Assembly: GCF_037076525.1 (NCBI RefSeq)
Contig: NZ_AP029018.1
Location: 1,178,001 to 1,242,000 of the forward strand
Source of the DNA: Selenomonas sp. TAMA-11512
Lineage (GTDB): Bacteria > Bacillota > Negativicutes > Selenomonadales > Selenomonadaceae
Reading direction: 5' to 3'
Length of the DNA: 64,000 bases
Below the pieces are notes generated by a model. That model made no database searches. It worked only from the letters and a program-made list of their open reading frames with translations, and was not told the origin of the DNA. The translations under genes and the position numbers were made by a program. This document shows positions 1-9,365 of this stretch, piece by piece; the stretch's first letter is position 1; every line of letters begins with the position of its first letter.

Positions 1-1
1 C

Positions 2-1600
2 CTCGGCGCTGCGCACATGGTTACGGGCTCGTGCTATCTCTTGGAATCCATGGGAAAGAAATTTCTTGTTGATTGCGGTATGTTTCAGGGCGGGAGACGG
101 ACACGTGATTTAAATTATAGGGAGTTTCAGTTTATCCCTGCAGATATTGACTGCGTCCTTTTGACGCACGCGCATATAGATCATTGCGGCTTGCTGCCGA
201 AGCTTTGCAAGGAAGGATTTCGCGGAGAGATCTTTGCGACGAAGGTGACGACGGAACTGGCACAGATTATGCTGCCGGATGCGGCGCATATTCAAGAGTA
301 TGATACACAGATCATGAACCGCAAGGGACAACGAAGCGGCGATGAGCCCGTACAGCCGCTCTATACGATGGAAGATGCCGTGAGCTCATTGAAGCATTTC
401 GTCTCCGTTGAATACAACGAGCGATTTGCTATTGCAGATCATATCTCTGTGTGCTATCGAGATGCCGGGCACATCATGGGATCGGCGATCATTGAGATTT
501 TCATTCATGAGAACGGCGAAGAGACAAAGCTTGTATTCTCCGGCGACTTGGGCCAGCCCGATCAGCCGATTCTGAAAAATCCAACCGCCATTAAGGGCGC
601 GGACTATCTGATTGTCGAATCGACGTATGGTGATCGTCTGCATCAGATGTATGACCGTGAACAGGCGCTCTTGGACATCATTCAAGATACGATGGACCGC
701 GGAGGCAATGTCATTATCCCCTCATTTGCCGTAGGGCGTACGCAGACTCTGCTCTACTACTTCTACAAGCTTTGGAAGGAAGGGCGCATGGAGGATATTC
801 CGATTATCCTAGACAGCCCGTTGGCGATTTCCGCGACGCGCATATTTATGGAAAATATGCAGGACTTTGATGAGGAGGCCATTGCACTCTTTTCGGAAAG
901 TGGAGGGACAATACCGCAGATGCCCCATCTGCACATCTGCAAGACGGCCGAGGAGTCTCGCGCTCTGAATTCGCGGGACAGTTCCGCCGTTATCATCTCG
1001 GCGAGCGGGATGGCGGACGCAGGACGCGTTCTGCATCATTTAAAGCACAATCTTTGGCGCCCGGAATCGACGGTGCTTTTTGTCGGCTATCAGGCGGAAG
1101 GAAGCTTGGGACGCCGTCTCTTAGATGGTGCAAAGCGCGTGCGCGTGCTTGGAGAGGAAATCGTTGTCCGTGCGAATATCAAGATGCTTGACGGATTCTC
1201 GGCGCACGCGGATCTGCATCAAATTATGGACTGGCTGGAGCCATTGCAGGAACCGAGACCGGCTAAGATCTATATCGTGCATGGTGAAGCCCCTGCTGCG
1301 GAATCGCTCAAAGAGCAGATTGAGAAGAAACTGGGAGAGGATGTCTATATTCCTTTCTATGGGGATATGGTTAATATAGAGGGGCGTACAGATACGCTGA
1401 CGGCTTCGGCACTGCCGGAGATTCATGTGGAGATGGAAATGGAGGATTTCCTGCGGACGGTGGATTCCACTTACCGGCAGCAGCGCCGTCGCCTCCTGCA
1501 ATATGTTGTACGAAATCCGCAGCACATGGAGACGGTTATTCGCACGATGCAAAAGGGTTGGAACTATATGCGCAGGCTGTTTTCCAACTATAATATTTGA
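2..1600 (+). CDS. beta-CASP metallo-beta-lactamase-fold RNA hydrolase (5' partial)
   Basis: This is a ribonuclease-like hydrolase of the metallo-beta-lactamase/beta-CASP family, expected to act on RNA in the cytoplasm. The reading frame is open to the left edge, and the residues before the first ATG (LGAA) complete the family's N-terminal GAAxxVTGS motif, so the true start lies outside the window. Visible motifs are the zinc-binding THAHIDHCG around nt 161-190, FSGD near nt 537, SASGM near nt 1000 and the C-terminal SAHAD near nt 1200. A C-terminal extension of about 100 residues follows the last motif. rbgA begins 18 bp downstream, so the two are probably co-transcribed. Whether it is an endo- or exonuclease cannot be told from sequence. 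Confidence 0.9.
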   Translation, partial: LGAAHMVTGSCYLLESMGKKFLVDCGMFQGGRRTRDLNYREFQFIPADIDCVLLTHAHIDHCGLLPKLCKEGFRGEIFATKVTTELAQIMLPDAAHIQEYDTQIMNRKGQRSGDEPVQPLYTMEDAVSSLKHFVSVEYNERFAIADHISVCYRDAGHIMGSAIIEIFIHENGEETKLVFSGDLGQPDQPILKNPTAIKGADYLIVESTYGDRLHQMYDREQALLDIIQDTMDRGGNVIIPSFAVGRTQTLLYYFYKLWKEGRMEDIPIILDSPLAISATRIFMENMQDFDEEAIALFSESGGTIPQMPHLHICKTAEESRALNSRDSSAVIISASGMADAGRVLHHLKHNLWRPESTVLFVGYQAEGSLGRRLLDGAKRVRVLGEEIVVRANIKMLDGFSAHADLHQIMDWLEPLQEPRPAKIYIVHGEAPAAESLKEQIEKKLGEDVYIPFYGDMVNIEGRTDTLTASALPEIHVEMEMEDFLRTVDSTYRQQRRRLLQYVVRNPQHMETVIRTMQKGWNYMRRLFSNYNI

Positions 1601-1618
1601 AAAAAGAGGATAGAAGAC

Positions 1619-2566
1619 ATGCCAAGGGCTATAAAAAAGGGTAAGGAGAAAACGGGAGAGAAAAAGGCGGACACGGTAAGAGGAGAGAAGCCGGAACCCA
1701 TCATCCAATGGTTCCCGGGGCACATGAAGAAGGCGCGAGAGCTGATCGAGGAAAATCTAAAGCTTGTTGATGTCGTTGTAGAGCTCCTCGATGCACGGAT
1801 ACCGATGGCGAGTGCAAATCCGATGCTCCGTGAGATCATCCGGGGATTGCCTCGAATCATTGTATTAAACAAGAGCGATTTGGCAGATCCACGGATAACG
1901 AAACGATGGGTAGAGCATTTCACCCGGCGGGGGATGGCGGCAATCGCTATAGATGCCGTGACAGGCAAGGGCGTAAAAGGGCTGTTGTCCCTGATTGCCG
2001 ATAAAGCAAGGGCGCAGACGGAGCGTCTCGTAAAGAAGGGCGCTGCACCCAGGAAGGCGCGTGTCATGATCCTGGGGATCCCGAATGTGGGAAAGTCGTC
2101 GCTCATCAATCGTCTTGCCGGCGGCGCCAAGGCAAAGACGGCAGATCGACCCGGGGTAACACGTGCAAAGCAGTGGATCCGCATCGGAAAGGATGTGGAT
2201 CTCCTGGATACACCGGGAATTCTATGGCCCAGGTTCGAGGATATGGAAGTAGGACTGAAGCTGTCCTTCATGGGTTCTATCAATGATGAAATATACGATC
2301 GAGAGAAGACGACAACCCTCTTATTGGATGTCTTGCGTCGGGAGTATCCGCAGGCAATCATGGAGCGATTCAAACTGGAAGAACTGCCCGCAGATGCACT
2401 TGAGCTCAAGGAGCTTATCGGAAAAAAACGCGGATGCTTGCTAAAGGGCGGAATCGTGGATATGGAGAAAGTCGAGCGAATTATTCTGGCGGAGTTTCGC
2501 ATGGGAAAATTCGGCACGATCAGTCTCGAAGTGCCGCCGGAAGATGAGGATACAGCCGAGACGTGA
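1619..2566 (+). CDS. rbgA: Ribosome biogenesis GTPase RbgA (YlqF)
   Basis: A circularly permuted GTPase needed for late assembly of the 50S subunit. The G-motif order is permuted: G4 (NKSD, about residues 84-87) precedes G1 (GIPNVGKSS, about 153-161) and G3 (DTPG, near 197). The N-terminal QWFPGHM signature is present. The 315-residue length is slightly above the usual 280-300 because of a Lys-rich N-terminal extension of about 25 residues. An AGAGGATAG-like ribosome site precedes the ATG. The next gene, rnhB, starts just after the stop, as in the conserved rbgA-rnhB order of Firmicutes. Confidence 0.95.
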   Translation: MPRAIKKGKEKTGEKKADTVRGEKPEPIIQWFPGHMKKARELIEENLKLVDVVVELLDARIPMASANPMLREIIRGLPRIIVLNKSDLADPRITKRWVEHFTRRGMAAIAIDAVTGKGVKGLLSLIADKARAQTERLVKKGAAPRKARVMILGIPNVGKSSLINRLAGGAKAKTADRPGVTRAKQWIRIGKDVDLLDTPGILWPRFEDMEVGLKLSFMGSINDEIYDREKTTTLLLDVLRREYPQAIMERFKLEELPADALELKELIGKKRGCLLKGGIVDMEKVERIILAEFRMGKFGTISLEVPPEDEDTAET

Positions 2567-2583
2567 CAGCTGAGGGACGAGGA

Positions 2584-3366
2584 ATGGATTTAACAAAGTT
2601 AGATGAATTGACGATAAAAGAGATAAGTGTTTTGTATGCGCAGCTTGCGCCGAAAGAACAAGATCAGTTGATGCTGCTCGTTGCAGAAGATGCCAGGCAG
2701 GGCGTGCGCCGCTTGGCGAACAGCTGGAAGAGAGAGAAGGCGGAGCGCGCGCGATTAATGAATCTCTATGCCTATGAAAAAGCGGCCATGGCAGAGGGAG
2801 CCCAGTATATTGCCGGGGTCGACGAGGCCGGGCGCGGCCCTCTGGCAGGACCTGTTGTCGCTGCAGCCGTTATCCTGCCGTACGGTCTGCAGCTGCCGAA
2901 GCTGAATGATTCGAAAAAGCTGTCGGAAAAGACGCGCGAGGAACTCTACAGTGAAATCCGGGAGAAGGCAATCGCCGTGCAGACAGCGATCATAGACGCC
3001 GTTACCATCGATCGCGTCAACATCTATCAAGCGACGATGAATGGGATGTACGATGCGATTTTTGCGCTTCAGCCCGTGCCGGATACTGTGCTGATTGATG
3101 CCGTCGAGCTGAAGCATCTGACGATGCCCTCCAAATCCATCATCAAGGGTGATGCCAAATCCGCTTCGATAGCAGCGGCATCCGTTATTGCGAAGGTCAC
3201 GCGTGACCGCATGATGACGGTCTATGATGCTGCGTATCCCAGATATGGATTTGCACAGCATAAGGGGTATGGTACAGCGCAGCACATCGAGGCAATTCAA
3301 AAACTGGGTGTGACACCCATACATCGAAGAAGCTTTGAACCCATTCGCTCGATGGGTCTGCACTAG
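2584..3366 (+). CDS. rnhB: Ribonuclease HII
   Basis: Endonuclease that removes ribonucleotides embedded in DNA and RNA of RNA-DNA hybrids. Type 2 RNase H signatures are clear: GVDEAGRGPLAGP at about residues 78-90 (Asp-Glu pair), DSKKLS, an Asp before AVELKHL and GDAKSASIAAASVIAK near 190, then HKGYGT. The protein is 260 residues from the ATG at 2584, which has GAGGGA six bases upstream. A GTG at 2563 overlapping the rbgA stop is an alternative start. The extra ~70 residues before the catalytic core are typical of the Firmicute form. Confidence 0.95.
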   Translation: MDLTKLDELTIKEISVLYAQLAPKEQDQLMLLVAEDARQGVRRLANSWKREKAERARLMNLYAYEKAAMAEGAQYIAGVDEAGRGPLAGPVVAAAVILPYGLQLPKLNDSKKLSEKTREELYSEIREKAIAVQTAIIDAVTIDRVNIYQATMNGMYDAIFALQPVPDTVLIDAVELKHLTMPSKSIIKGDAKSASIAAASVIAKVTRDRMMTVYDAAYPRYGFAQHKGYGTAQHIEAIQKLGVTPIHRRSFEPIRSMGLH

Positions 3367-3406
3367 AGTTAATACAGGACGTGTTTTTCAGGGGAGAAGG
3401 ATATAG

Positions 3407-5566
3407 ATGCCGATTGAAAATGCAGCCGCTGCGGCAGGTTCGCTGCAGCCGATACGACAAACGCCCGCCTCGAATCAATCCGAGTCTGTCAGCCGTCGCG
3501 GTGATGGATCTGCGGCATCTCCTTTTGCCAAGGAAACGAATGTCAACATACGAAATTCCATCATTGATCTGTCGGCAGTACTGACCCGCTTATCGGAAAG
3601 TCAGGATGCATCTATAGATGAAATGCCGAAAAAGCTGCAGGAAGTCATCAAAAATATTATGGAGACGAGCTTTGCCTACAACCGCACGCTTGGAGAGGGC
3701 ATAGGAAGCACCGCGGAAAGCCAGCGGTTTTCCATGGAAGAGCTCAAAAGCCTCTCCCGTATGCTCACGCAGCTTGGGTCGATGGCAGAAAAGGGGACAT
3801 TTACAGGCAGCCTATCGGATGAGCTGTCCACGATTGTGCAGGGACTGAAGAAGTTCATGACTTCGGAGACGGGCGGAAGCCAATTAGAGCCTGTTTTATT
3901 GAATAAATTGGCATTTTCACTCCTCGTTGCAGAAGGCGAGGGAGGCAATCCGGCAGAAGCTTTGCCCGCACAGCTGATGGGGCTTCTGCTCGTTCTGTCC
4001 GGTGCAAACAGTGCTGCGCAGTCAAATGTGAATGAGTCTTCTTCGACGATGCTGAAGCAGCTCGTCAATTATTTCTTCCCACAGGCGGAGGTAGAGGGCG
4101 GGCAGGAGCAGCAGGCCATGCAGAGCCGCAATCCCACAGCACAAGAAAATCAGGGGCAATCGTCGGCAAATCGTGCTGTAAATACAGGGAACGAAGCACT
4201 CCTTGGACGGCAGGGAAGCGATTCAACGCAGAATGGAGTTCGCACGGCACAGGGGCAGCCTGCGTCCCAAGGACAGCCGGCATCCGCTCCGCAGCAGGCA
4301 GGGCTGCAGGGGCAGCCCGCGTCTCAAGGACAACCGGCATCCGCTCCGCAGCAGACAGGGCCGCAAGGGCAGTCAGCATCGCAGGGACAGCCGGCATCCG
4401 CTCCGCAGCAGACAGGGCCGCAAGGGCAGCCGGCGTCTCAGGGACAGCCGGCATCTGCACCGCAACAGGCAGGGCCGCAAGGACAAGCCGCGTCTCAGGG
4501 CCAGCAGGCATCCACTCCGCAGCAGGCAGGTCAAGGACAACCTACATCGCAAGGACAGCAGACATCTGCTCCGCAGCAGGCTGGGCCGCAGGGGCAAGCC
4601 TCGTCTCAAGGACAGCAGGCATCCGCTCCCCAGCAGGCAGGGCCGCAGGGGCAACCTGCATCGCAAGGACAGCAGACATCCGCTCCGCAGCAGGCAGGGC
4701 CACAGGGACAACCCGCATTGCAAGGACAGCAGGCATCCGCTCCACAGCAGGGGCAATCGATGCGTGGGACCGGCGCCGAAGGAGAAATGACACAGACCGC
4801 GAAGGCGGGGACACAGTTCTTGCCGCTGGAGAACAGTACACAGCTCATGCAGACGCTGCGTCAGACGGCAGGGTTTTTACTGAAGCACGGGAATCTCAGT
4901 CAGACAGAGCAGGAACAGCTGCAAAATTTTTTACTGAATAAGACCGGGTCACTGTCGAAAAAGGATGCCGGAGAGATGGAGCAGCTCCTCAAGCTCGTCC
5001 GTAATAATATTCCCGCTGCCGTATGGCAGACCGCCAATCGTCAGAATTTAAGCGAGCTGCCAAGACTTTGGGCGTTCATGCAGTTTGCCGATTTCTTATC
5101 GGCAAAGGATATGAAGGAAAGGCAGCTCAAACGGGCGGGAAGAGATCTTTCCGATTTCGTAACCTCGATGCGGCGATCCATGGAGGGCGAGAGCTTCATG
5201 CGCACCGACCGCGACGGAAGGGTGCAGCGATCAGTGGATTTCATGGTGCCGCTGTATTTGAGAGAGGGAGAAAAGCAATATCCGGCCTATATCAATGTGT
5301 ATAATGAATATCGCTCCTCGGCAGAGGATGGAACAATGCATAAGGAAACTTGGTTTCGACTGACTGTCTTGACACAGAATATCGGTACGGCAGAGATGGT
5401 CTTCCAGATCTATGACGATCATCAAGTCAACATGCAGCTGCTTTTTTCAGAGAGGTTCGTACGCGATGAATTTCAAGAGTATGTACCGGATATACGGGCC
5501 TCTTTCCGCGACCTTTCACTTGAGCTGGGAGAGCTCAAAATCGGCATAGCAGGTGATAGAGCATGA
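3407..5566 (+). CDS. FliK-like (YlqG-type) protein with 19-residue tandem repeats
   Basis: A 719-residue protein in the position of ylqG in the rbgA-rnhB-ylqG-ylqH order of Bacillus. The C-terminal part (about 600-719; VDFMVPLYLREG, WFRLTVLTQNIG, AEMVF) resembles the C-terminal hook-length-control domain of FliK. The N-terminal 230 residues are mainly helical. Between about residues 283 and 448 lie nine Gln/Pro/Ala/Ser repeats. There is no signal peptide or membrane segment. The stop overlaps the start of the FlhB-like gene (ATGA), so the pair is translationally coupled. FliK and the FlhB C-terminus work together in the flagellar export switch, which suggests this pair interacts too, but its role is unproven. 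Repeats make the central part low complexity. Confidence 0.7.
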   Translation: MPIENAAAAAGSLQPIRQTPASNQSESVSRRGDGSAASPFAKETNVNIRNSIIDLSAVLTRLSESQDASIDEMPKKLQEVIKNIMETSFAYNRTLGEGIGSTAESQRFSMEELKSLSRMLTQLGSMAEKGTFTGSLSDELSTIVQGLKKFMTSETGGSQLEPVLLNKLAFSLLVAEGEGGNPAEALPAQLMGLLLVLSGANSAAQSNVNESSSTMLKQLVNYFFPQAEVEGGQEQQAMQSRNPTAQENQGQSSANRAVNTGNEALLGRQGSDSTQNGVRTAQGQPASQGQPASAPQQAGLQGQPASQGQPASAPQQTGPQGQSASQGQPASAPQQTGPQGQPASQGQPASAPQQAGPQGQAASQGQQASTPQQAGQGQPTSQGQQTSAPQQAGPQGQASSQGQQASAPQQAGPQGQPASQGQQTSAPQQAGPQGQPALQGQQASAPQQGQSMRGTGAEGEMTQTAKAGTQFLPLENSTQLMQTLRQTAGFLLKHGNLSQTEQEQLQNFLLNKTGSLSKKDAGEMEQLLKLVRNNIPAAVWQTANRQNLSELPRLWAFMQFADFLSAKDMKERQLKRAGRDLSDFVTSMRRSMEGESFMRTDRDGRVQRSVDFMVPLYLREGEKQYPAYINVYNEYRSSAEDGTMHKETWFRLTVLTQNIGTAEMVFQIYDDHQVNMQLLFSERFVRDEFQEYVPDIRASFRDLSLELGELKIGIAGDRA
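4253..4750 (+). repeat. 57-bp in-frame tandem repeat, nine units
   Basis: Nine consecutive units encode variants of GQPASQGQPASAPQQAGPQ. Seven are exactly 19 codons, the fifth is 18 and the last is 15. Units differ at a few recurring positions (P/Q, A/T, A/S), so the array is diverged, not freshly expanded. Because the unit is a multiple of three and free of stops, long spurious reading frames appear in the other frames and on the other strand. Confidence 0.95.
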
Positions 5567-5886
5567 GTGGAAGAGACAGAGTACCGCCCGTTGAGCCGGA
5601 GACAGATCCCGGTGCGGATAAGAAGGCGGTCGCGTTAAAGTATACGCCGGGGGAGCAGGCTGCACCAAGAGTTGTCGCTAAAGGAAAGGGCTTTGTTGCT
5701 GAAAATATATTGGCAACTGCAAGAAAAAATTCCGTGCCGACATATCAGAACAAATCCTTGGTTAACATGCTGATGGCACTTGAGCTTGACCGTGAGATAC
5801 CACCGGAGCTCTATCGAACGATTGCTGAGATCATGGCTTATGTCTATCGTATTGATAAGCGTCACGAGACAGAGTCGAATCGATAA
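5563..5886 (+). CDS. FlhB C-terminal-domain homologue (FlhX/YlqH)
   Basis: A 107-residue protein matching only the cytoplasmic C-terminal domain of the flagellar/type III export switch FlhB (AVALKYTPGE, APRVVAKGKGFVAENI, EIPPELYRTIAEIMAYVYRID). It has no membrane segments and lacks the autocleaving NPTH motif, as in FlhX/YlqH. Such proteins can partly replace the cleaved FlhB domain in other bacteria, or act outside the flagellum. It overlaps the FliK-like gene by four bases (ATGA). The first ~30 residues are acidic and variable. Confidence 0.85.
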   Translation: MSGRDRVPPVEPETDPGADKKAVALKYTPGEQAAPRVVAKGKGFVAENILATARKNSVPTYQNKSLVNMLMALELDREIPPELYRTIAEIMAYVYRIDKRHETESNR

Positions 5887-5902
5887 ATGCCGGGAGGTAT
5901 GG

Positions 5903-6295
5903 ATGAACGTTAAGGAAATTGGAAATCGAGGAGAGCGTTTAGCGGCACAGTACTTGGAGAGGCAAGGATTTCGTATTTTAGAGAGGCAATACCGAACGCG
6001 AACGGGAGAAATAGATTTGATTGCCCGACAGGGTGCCGTGCTTGTATTTGTCGAGGTAAAGACCCGACACCCATCCGGCTATGGCAGAGGTGCGCAGTCC
6101 GTGGACCGCAAGAAGCAGGAACGAATTGCCCGCACAGCGCTCATCTATGCCCAAAAGATGGGAACGCTCCATTCCTCCATGCGCTTTGATGTGATTGAGA
6201 TCCATCTCGCCGGGGAAACAGACAGAGACTCTGTGAGCATCTCCCACTATGAAAATGCCTTTGAGATGCAGCAGATGTCATCGATGTTCGTATGA
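5903..6295 (+). CDS. YraN family endonuclease-like protein (UPF0102)
   Basis: A 130-residue protein with the restriction-endonuclease-like fold of the YraN/UPF0102 family (IGNRGERLAAQYLERQGF near the start, TGEIDLIARQ and VFVEVKTRH). The D, E-x-K pattern matches the PD-(D/E)xK nuclease core. The cellular role is not settled; neighbours in many genomes are rnhB and comM, as here. The ATG at 5903 has GGGAGG five bases upstream. An upstream in-frame start near 5780 would overlap the FlhB-like gene and adds no family-like sequence. Confidence 0.85.
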   Translation: MNVKEIGNRGERLAAQYLERQGFRILERQYRTRTGEIDLIARQGAVLVFVEVKTRHPSGYGRGAQSVDRKKQERIARTALIYAQKMGTLHSSMRFDVIEIHLAGETDRDSVSISHYENAFEMQQMSSMFV

Positions 6296-6316
6296 GTTTA
6301 TCGGGGAGGAAGAGTC

Positions 6317-7843
6317 ATGTTTGCAAAATCGTATGGTGCAGTCACACTGGGCGTAGATGGCAAAATCATCGATGTTGAGGTAGACATGTCTCTGGGATTC
6401 CCCAGCTACGATGTCGTGGGACTTTTAGACACGGCCGTCAAGGAATCTAAAGAACGTGTGCGCACGGCGATAAAAAATGCAGGGGTGAAATTAAATCCTG
6501 CTCGCGTGATGATCAACTTGGCACCGGCGGACCTCCGAAAGGACAGTGCGGGACTTGATTTGCCGATAGCCATGGGTCTGCTGTCCGCCTATGGAATCAT
6601 TCCAGCAGAACGCATACAGAAGATGCTCTTTGCTGCAGAGCTGTCTCTGGAGGGCGAGCTGCGCACCGTGCGAGGTGTCCTGCCCATGGCTGTTGCCGGT
6701 CGTGAGGCGGGGTTTGAAGAGATGGTTGTGTCCCCGGACAATGCGCAGGAGGCTCTTTTGGTGGATGGTATTCGCATCTATGCACCGACGAGCCTCGCTG
6801 CGCTTATTGCATTTTTGCAGGGAAAAGCGGACATATCTCCTGCAGTGCCTGCGGACAATTCTACAGAGATTGGTGACTTTGGCGAGGACTTTGCGGATGT
6901 GCAGGGCCAGTTTCAGGCAAAGCGCGCACTGGAAATCGCGGCGGCCGGCGGGCACAATGTGCTGATGGTAGGGGCGCCCGGCGCCGGCAAGACGATGCTG
7001 GCGCGCCGATTGCCGACGATCCTGCCTCCCATGACGAAGCAGGAAGCGCTTGACGTGACGAAGATCTATAGCATAGCAGGGCTCTTAAAGCAAGGCAGCG
7101 GATTGATTGAGGAACGACCGTTTCGAAGCCCGCATCACACGACATCTACAGTCGCTATGATCGGAGGAGGCAGCGTGCCCCGCCCCGGAGAGGTGACACT
7201 CAGCAATCACGGCGTGCTCTTTTTAGATGAACTGCCGGAGTTTTCCAAACAGACACTGGAGGTTTTGAGACAGCCGTTAGAAGATGCAGAGGTCACGATA
7301 GCCAGAGTGAATGCGACATTGACCTTCCCGTCCAGAATGATATTGGTCTGTGCGATGAATCCATGTCCCTGCGGGTGGAACGGAGATAAGGATCGAAGCT
7401 GCGACTGCACACCTTATGAAATCAAACGCTATACGAGGAAGATATCGGGACCGCTCCTGGATCGCATCGATATCCATATACGTGTACCGCGTGTCGAGTA
7501 CAAGGAACTGACCGCGAGAGAAAAAGCGGAGAGTTCGGCTGCGATTCGTCAACGGGTGCTTGAAGCGCGTGAACTGCAGCGAAAACGGTTGGAAGGCTAC
7601 GGGATCTATTCCAATGCGGAAATGGGACAGGCGGTGCTTAAAGAGACGTGCCGGATGACTACCGAGGCGCAGGCACTCTTGAAGCAGGCATTTGATGTCA
7701 TGCAGTTATCTGCCCGCTCCTATGCGAGGATTATCAAGGTAGCGCGAACCATCGCCGATCTTGACAGACGTGAGCAAATCGAAGCAAAGCATGTCGGGGA
7801 AGCGATATCCCTGCGCAATGATGTCGGGCTCAATATCGAATAG
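6317..7843 (+). CDS. YifB/ComM family Mg chelatase-like AAA+ ATPase
   Basis: A 508-residue protein with the three-part ComM architecture. It has an N-terminal LonC/ChlI-like domain (from FAKSYGAVTLGVDG), a central AAA+ domain with Walker A GAPGAGKT near residue 218 and Walker B FLDELPEF, and a Mg-chelatase C-terminal domain (YARIIKVARTIADL). A Cys-rich CPCGWN...CDC insert is typical. In Gram-negative bacteria ComM is a hexameric helicase that promotes branch migration during natural transformation; that role here is by homology only. GGGAGG precedes the ATG. Confidence 0.92.
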   Translation: MFAKSYGAVTLGVDGKIIDVEVDMSLGFPSYDVVGLLDTAVKESKERVRTAIKNAGVKLNPARVMINLAPADLRKDSAGLDLPIAMGLLSAYGIIPAERIQKMLFAAELSLEGELRTVRGVLPMAVAGREAGFEEMVVSPDNAQEALLVDGIRIYAPTSLAALIAFLQGKADISPAVPADNSTEIGDFGEDFADVQGQFQAKRALEIAAAGGHNVLMVGAPGAGKTMLARRLPTILPPMTKQEALDVTKIYSIAGLLKQGSGLIEERPFRSPHHTTSTVAMIGGGSVPRPGEVTLSNHGVLFLDELPEFSKQTLEVLRQPLEDAEVTIARVNATLTFPSRMILVCAMNPCPCGWNGDKDRSCDCTPYEIKRYTRKISGPLLDRIDIHIRVPRVEYKELTAREKAESSAAIRQRVLEARELQRKRLEGYGIYSNAEMGQAVLKETCRMTTEAQALLKQAFDVMQLSARSYARIIKVARTIADLDRREQIEAKHVGEAISLRNDVGLNIE

Positions 7844-7922
7844 ATAGAGTTCCATGGATAAAGGACGAAGGTTTCATTTGCCGCACAGAGGATATACCGC
7901 CTATAGAGGTGAATCCTATCTA

Positions 7923-7951
7923 TTGTTTTTCTATCGTATTTGTGCTATGAT
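7923..7951 (+). promoter_or_regulatory. Sigma70-type promoter upstream of tig
   Basis: TTGTTT (7923-7928) and TATGAT (7946-7951) are separated by 17 bases in the 202-bp gap between comM and tig, placing a transcription start about 90 bases before the tig ATG. Confidence 0.65.
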
Positions 7952-8045
7952 ACATCAGTATGGCATATTGGGTTGCGTATGTCTTTTTACAAAAGGCGAA
8001 CCACTATGACCGATAAGCATTTTTACAGGAGGGTATTTCAACACA

Positions 8046-9335
8046 ATGAAGGTCACTAAAGAGCAAATAGAAAACAAGCAGGTAGTTCTGACGATTGAGG
8101 TCGAAGCAGCAGAGTTAAAGAAAGCAATGGATGCTGCCTTTAAGCATCAGGCAGGCCATGTCAATATTCCGGGTTTCCGCAAGGGAAAGGCGCCCAAGAA
8201 GCTTGTCGAACAGCATGTCGGCAAGGATGCCATCCTGCAGGAGGCTTTTGATCGCGTTGCACAGCCTGCCTTTGCAGAGGCTCTTGACAAGGAGGACGTC
8301 CAGCCGGTTACACGTCCTAAAATCGAGGTTGTTACGCTCGAAGAGGGCAAGGACGTCGTCTTTAAGGCGACGGTCACACCGAAGCCGGAGGTCAAGCTCG
8401 GTGAATACAAAGGGCTCAAGATAGAGAAGAAGATAGATGCTGTCACCGATGAAGATGTCGACAAGCAGATCAACAATATGCTCAACCGTCAGGCAAAGAT
8501 GGTGGATGCTCCCGAGGGGGCATCTGTCAAGGACGGAGACTTCATCACGTTAGATTTCAAGGGCTTTGTTGACGGTGAGGCGTTTGCCGGCGGCGAGAGC
8601 AAAGATTACCCTCTGCAGATTGGCTCAAAGAGCTTTATCCCGGGGTTTGAGGATCAGCTTATCGGGGCAAAGATCGGTGAGGAGCGCGATGTCAACGTTA
8701 AGTTCCCGGACGAGTACCATTCCAAGGAGCTTGCCGGCAAGGACGCGAAATTCGAATGCGTTGTCCGCTCCATCAAGGAAAAGCAGCTCCCGGAGCTCGA
8801 TGATGAGTTTGCAAAGAAGGCAAGTACATTCCAGACACTGGACGAGCTGAAGACAGACATTCGCAAGAATCTTGAAGAGACAGCGGAGCGCAAGGCGGAG
8901 CAGGATCAGCAGATGGCGGCTCTCGAGCAGGCAACGCAGAATATGGAAGTTGAAATTCCGGATGTCATGATTGAGGATCGCATCTCGATGATGCTTCAGG
9001 AGATGTCCATGCGCATGCAGCAGCAGGGGCTGAACTTCCAGGATTATCTCCAGCACTCGGGTGCGGATATCACAAAGATTCGCGAGGATTATCGTGAGAC
9101 GGCGACTGCCAATGTTCGTACGGATCTTCTTCTGGATGCTGTTGCAAAGGCGGAGGACATCAAGGTGGAGCCGGAGGATTTGGATGCGGAAGTCGCCGGC
9201 ATGGCAGCTGCTTACGGTGCAACCGTGAAGGAAGTCCAGAAGATCATCCGTGAGCAGGGACGCATCGGCGATCTTGCGACGACGGTGCTTCGCAAGAAGA
9301 CGGTCAAGCTGATTACGGACAGCATTGCAGAGTAA
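8046..9335 (+). CDS. tig: Trigger factor
   Basis: Ribosome-bound chaperone and peptidyl-prolyl isomerase that receives nascent chains. The 429 residues show the N-terminal ribosome-binding domain with the signature GFRKGKAPKK near residues 42-51, an FKBP-type isomerase domain (GDFITLDFKGFVDGEAFAGG, FIPGFEDQLIG, about 150-245) and the helical C-terminal chaperone arms. GGAGGG precedes the ATG. clpP and clpX follow directly, the usual tig-clpP-clpX order, joining folding and degradation in one transcription unit. Confidence 0.97.
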   Translation: MKVTKEQIENKQVVLTIEVEAAELKKAMDAAFKHQAGHVNIPGFRKGKAPKKLVEQHVGKDAILQEAFDRVAQPAFAEALDKEDVQPVTRPKIEVVTLEEGKDVVFKATVTPKPEVKLGEYKGLKIEKKIDAVTDEDVDKQINNMLNRQAKMVDAPEGASVKDGDFITLDFKGFVDGEAFAGGESKDYPLQIGSKSFIPGFEDQLIGAKIGEERDVNVKFPDEYHSKELAGKDAKFECVVRSIKEKQLPELDDEFAKKASTFQTLDELKTDIRKNLEETAERKAEQDQQMAALEQATQNMEVEIPDVMIEDRISMMLQEMSMRMQQQGLNFQDYLQHSGADITKIREDYRETATANVRTDLLLDAVAKAEDIKVEPEDLDAEVAGMAAAYGATVKEVQKIIREQGRIGDLATTVLRKKTVKLITDSIAE

Positions 9336-9365
9336 TTGCGATTCCCCAGAATGGAGGGGGCTCTA

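Noticed and set aside
4065-4848. Long open frames on both strands over the repeat array
   Set aside because: They arise because the 57-bp unit is a multiple of three with no stops in several frames; their products are repetitive Arg/Leu/Ala strings without ribosome sites.
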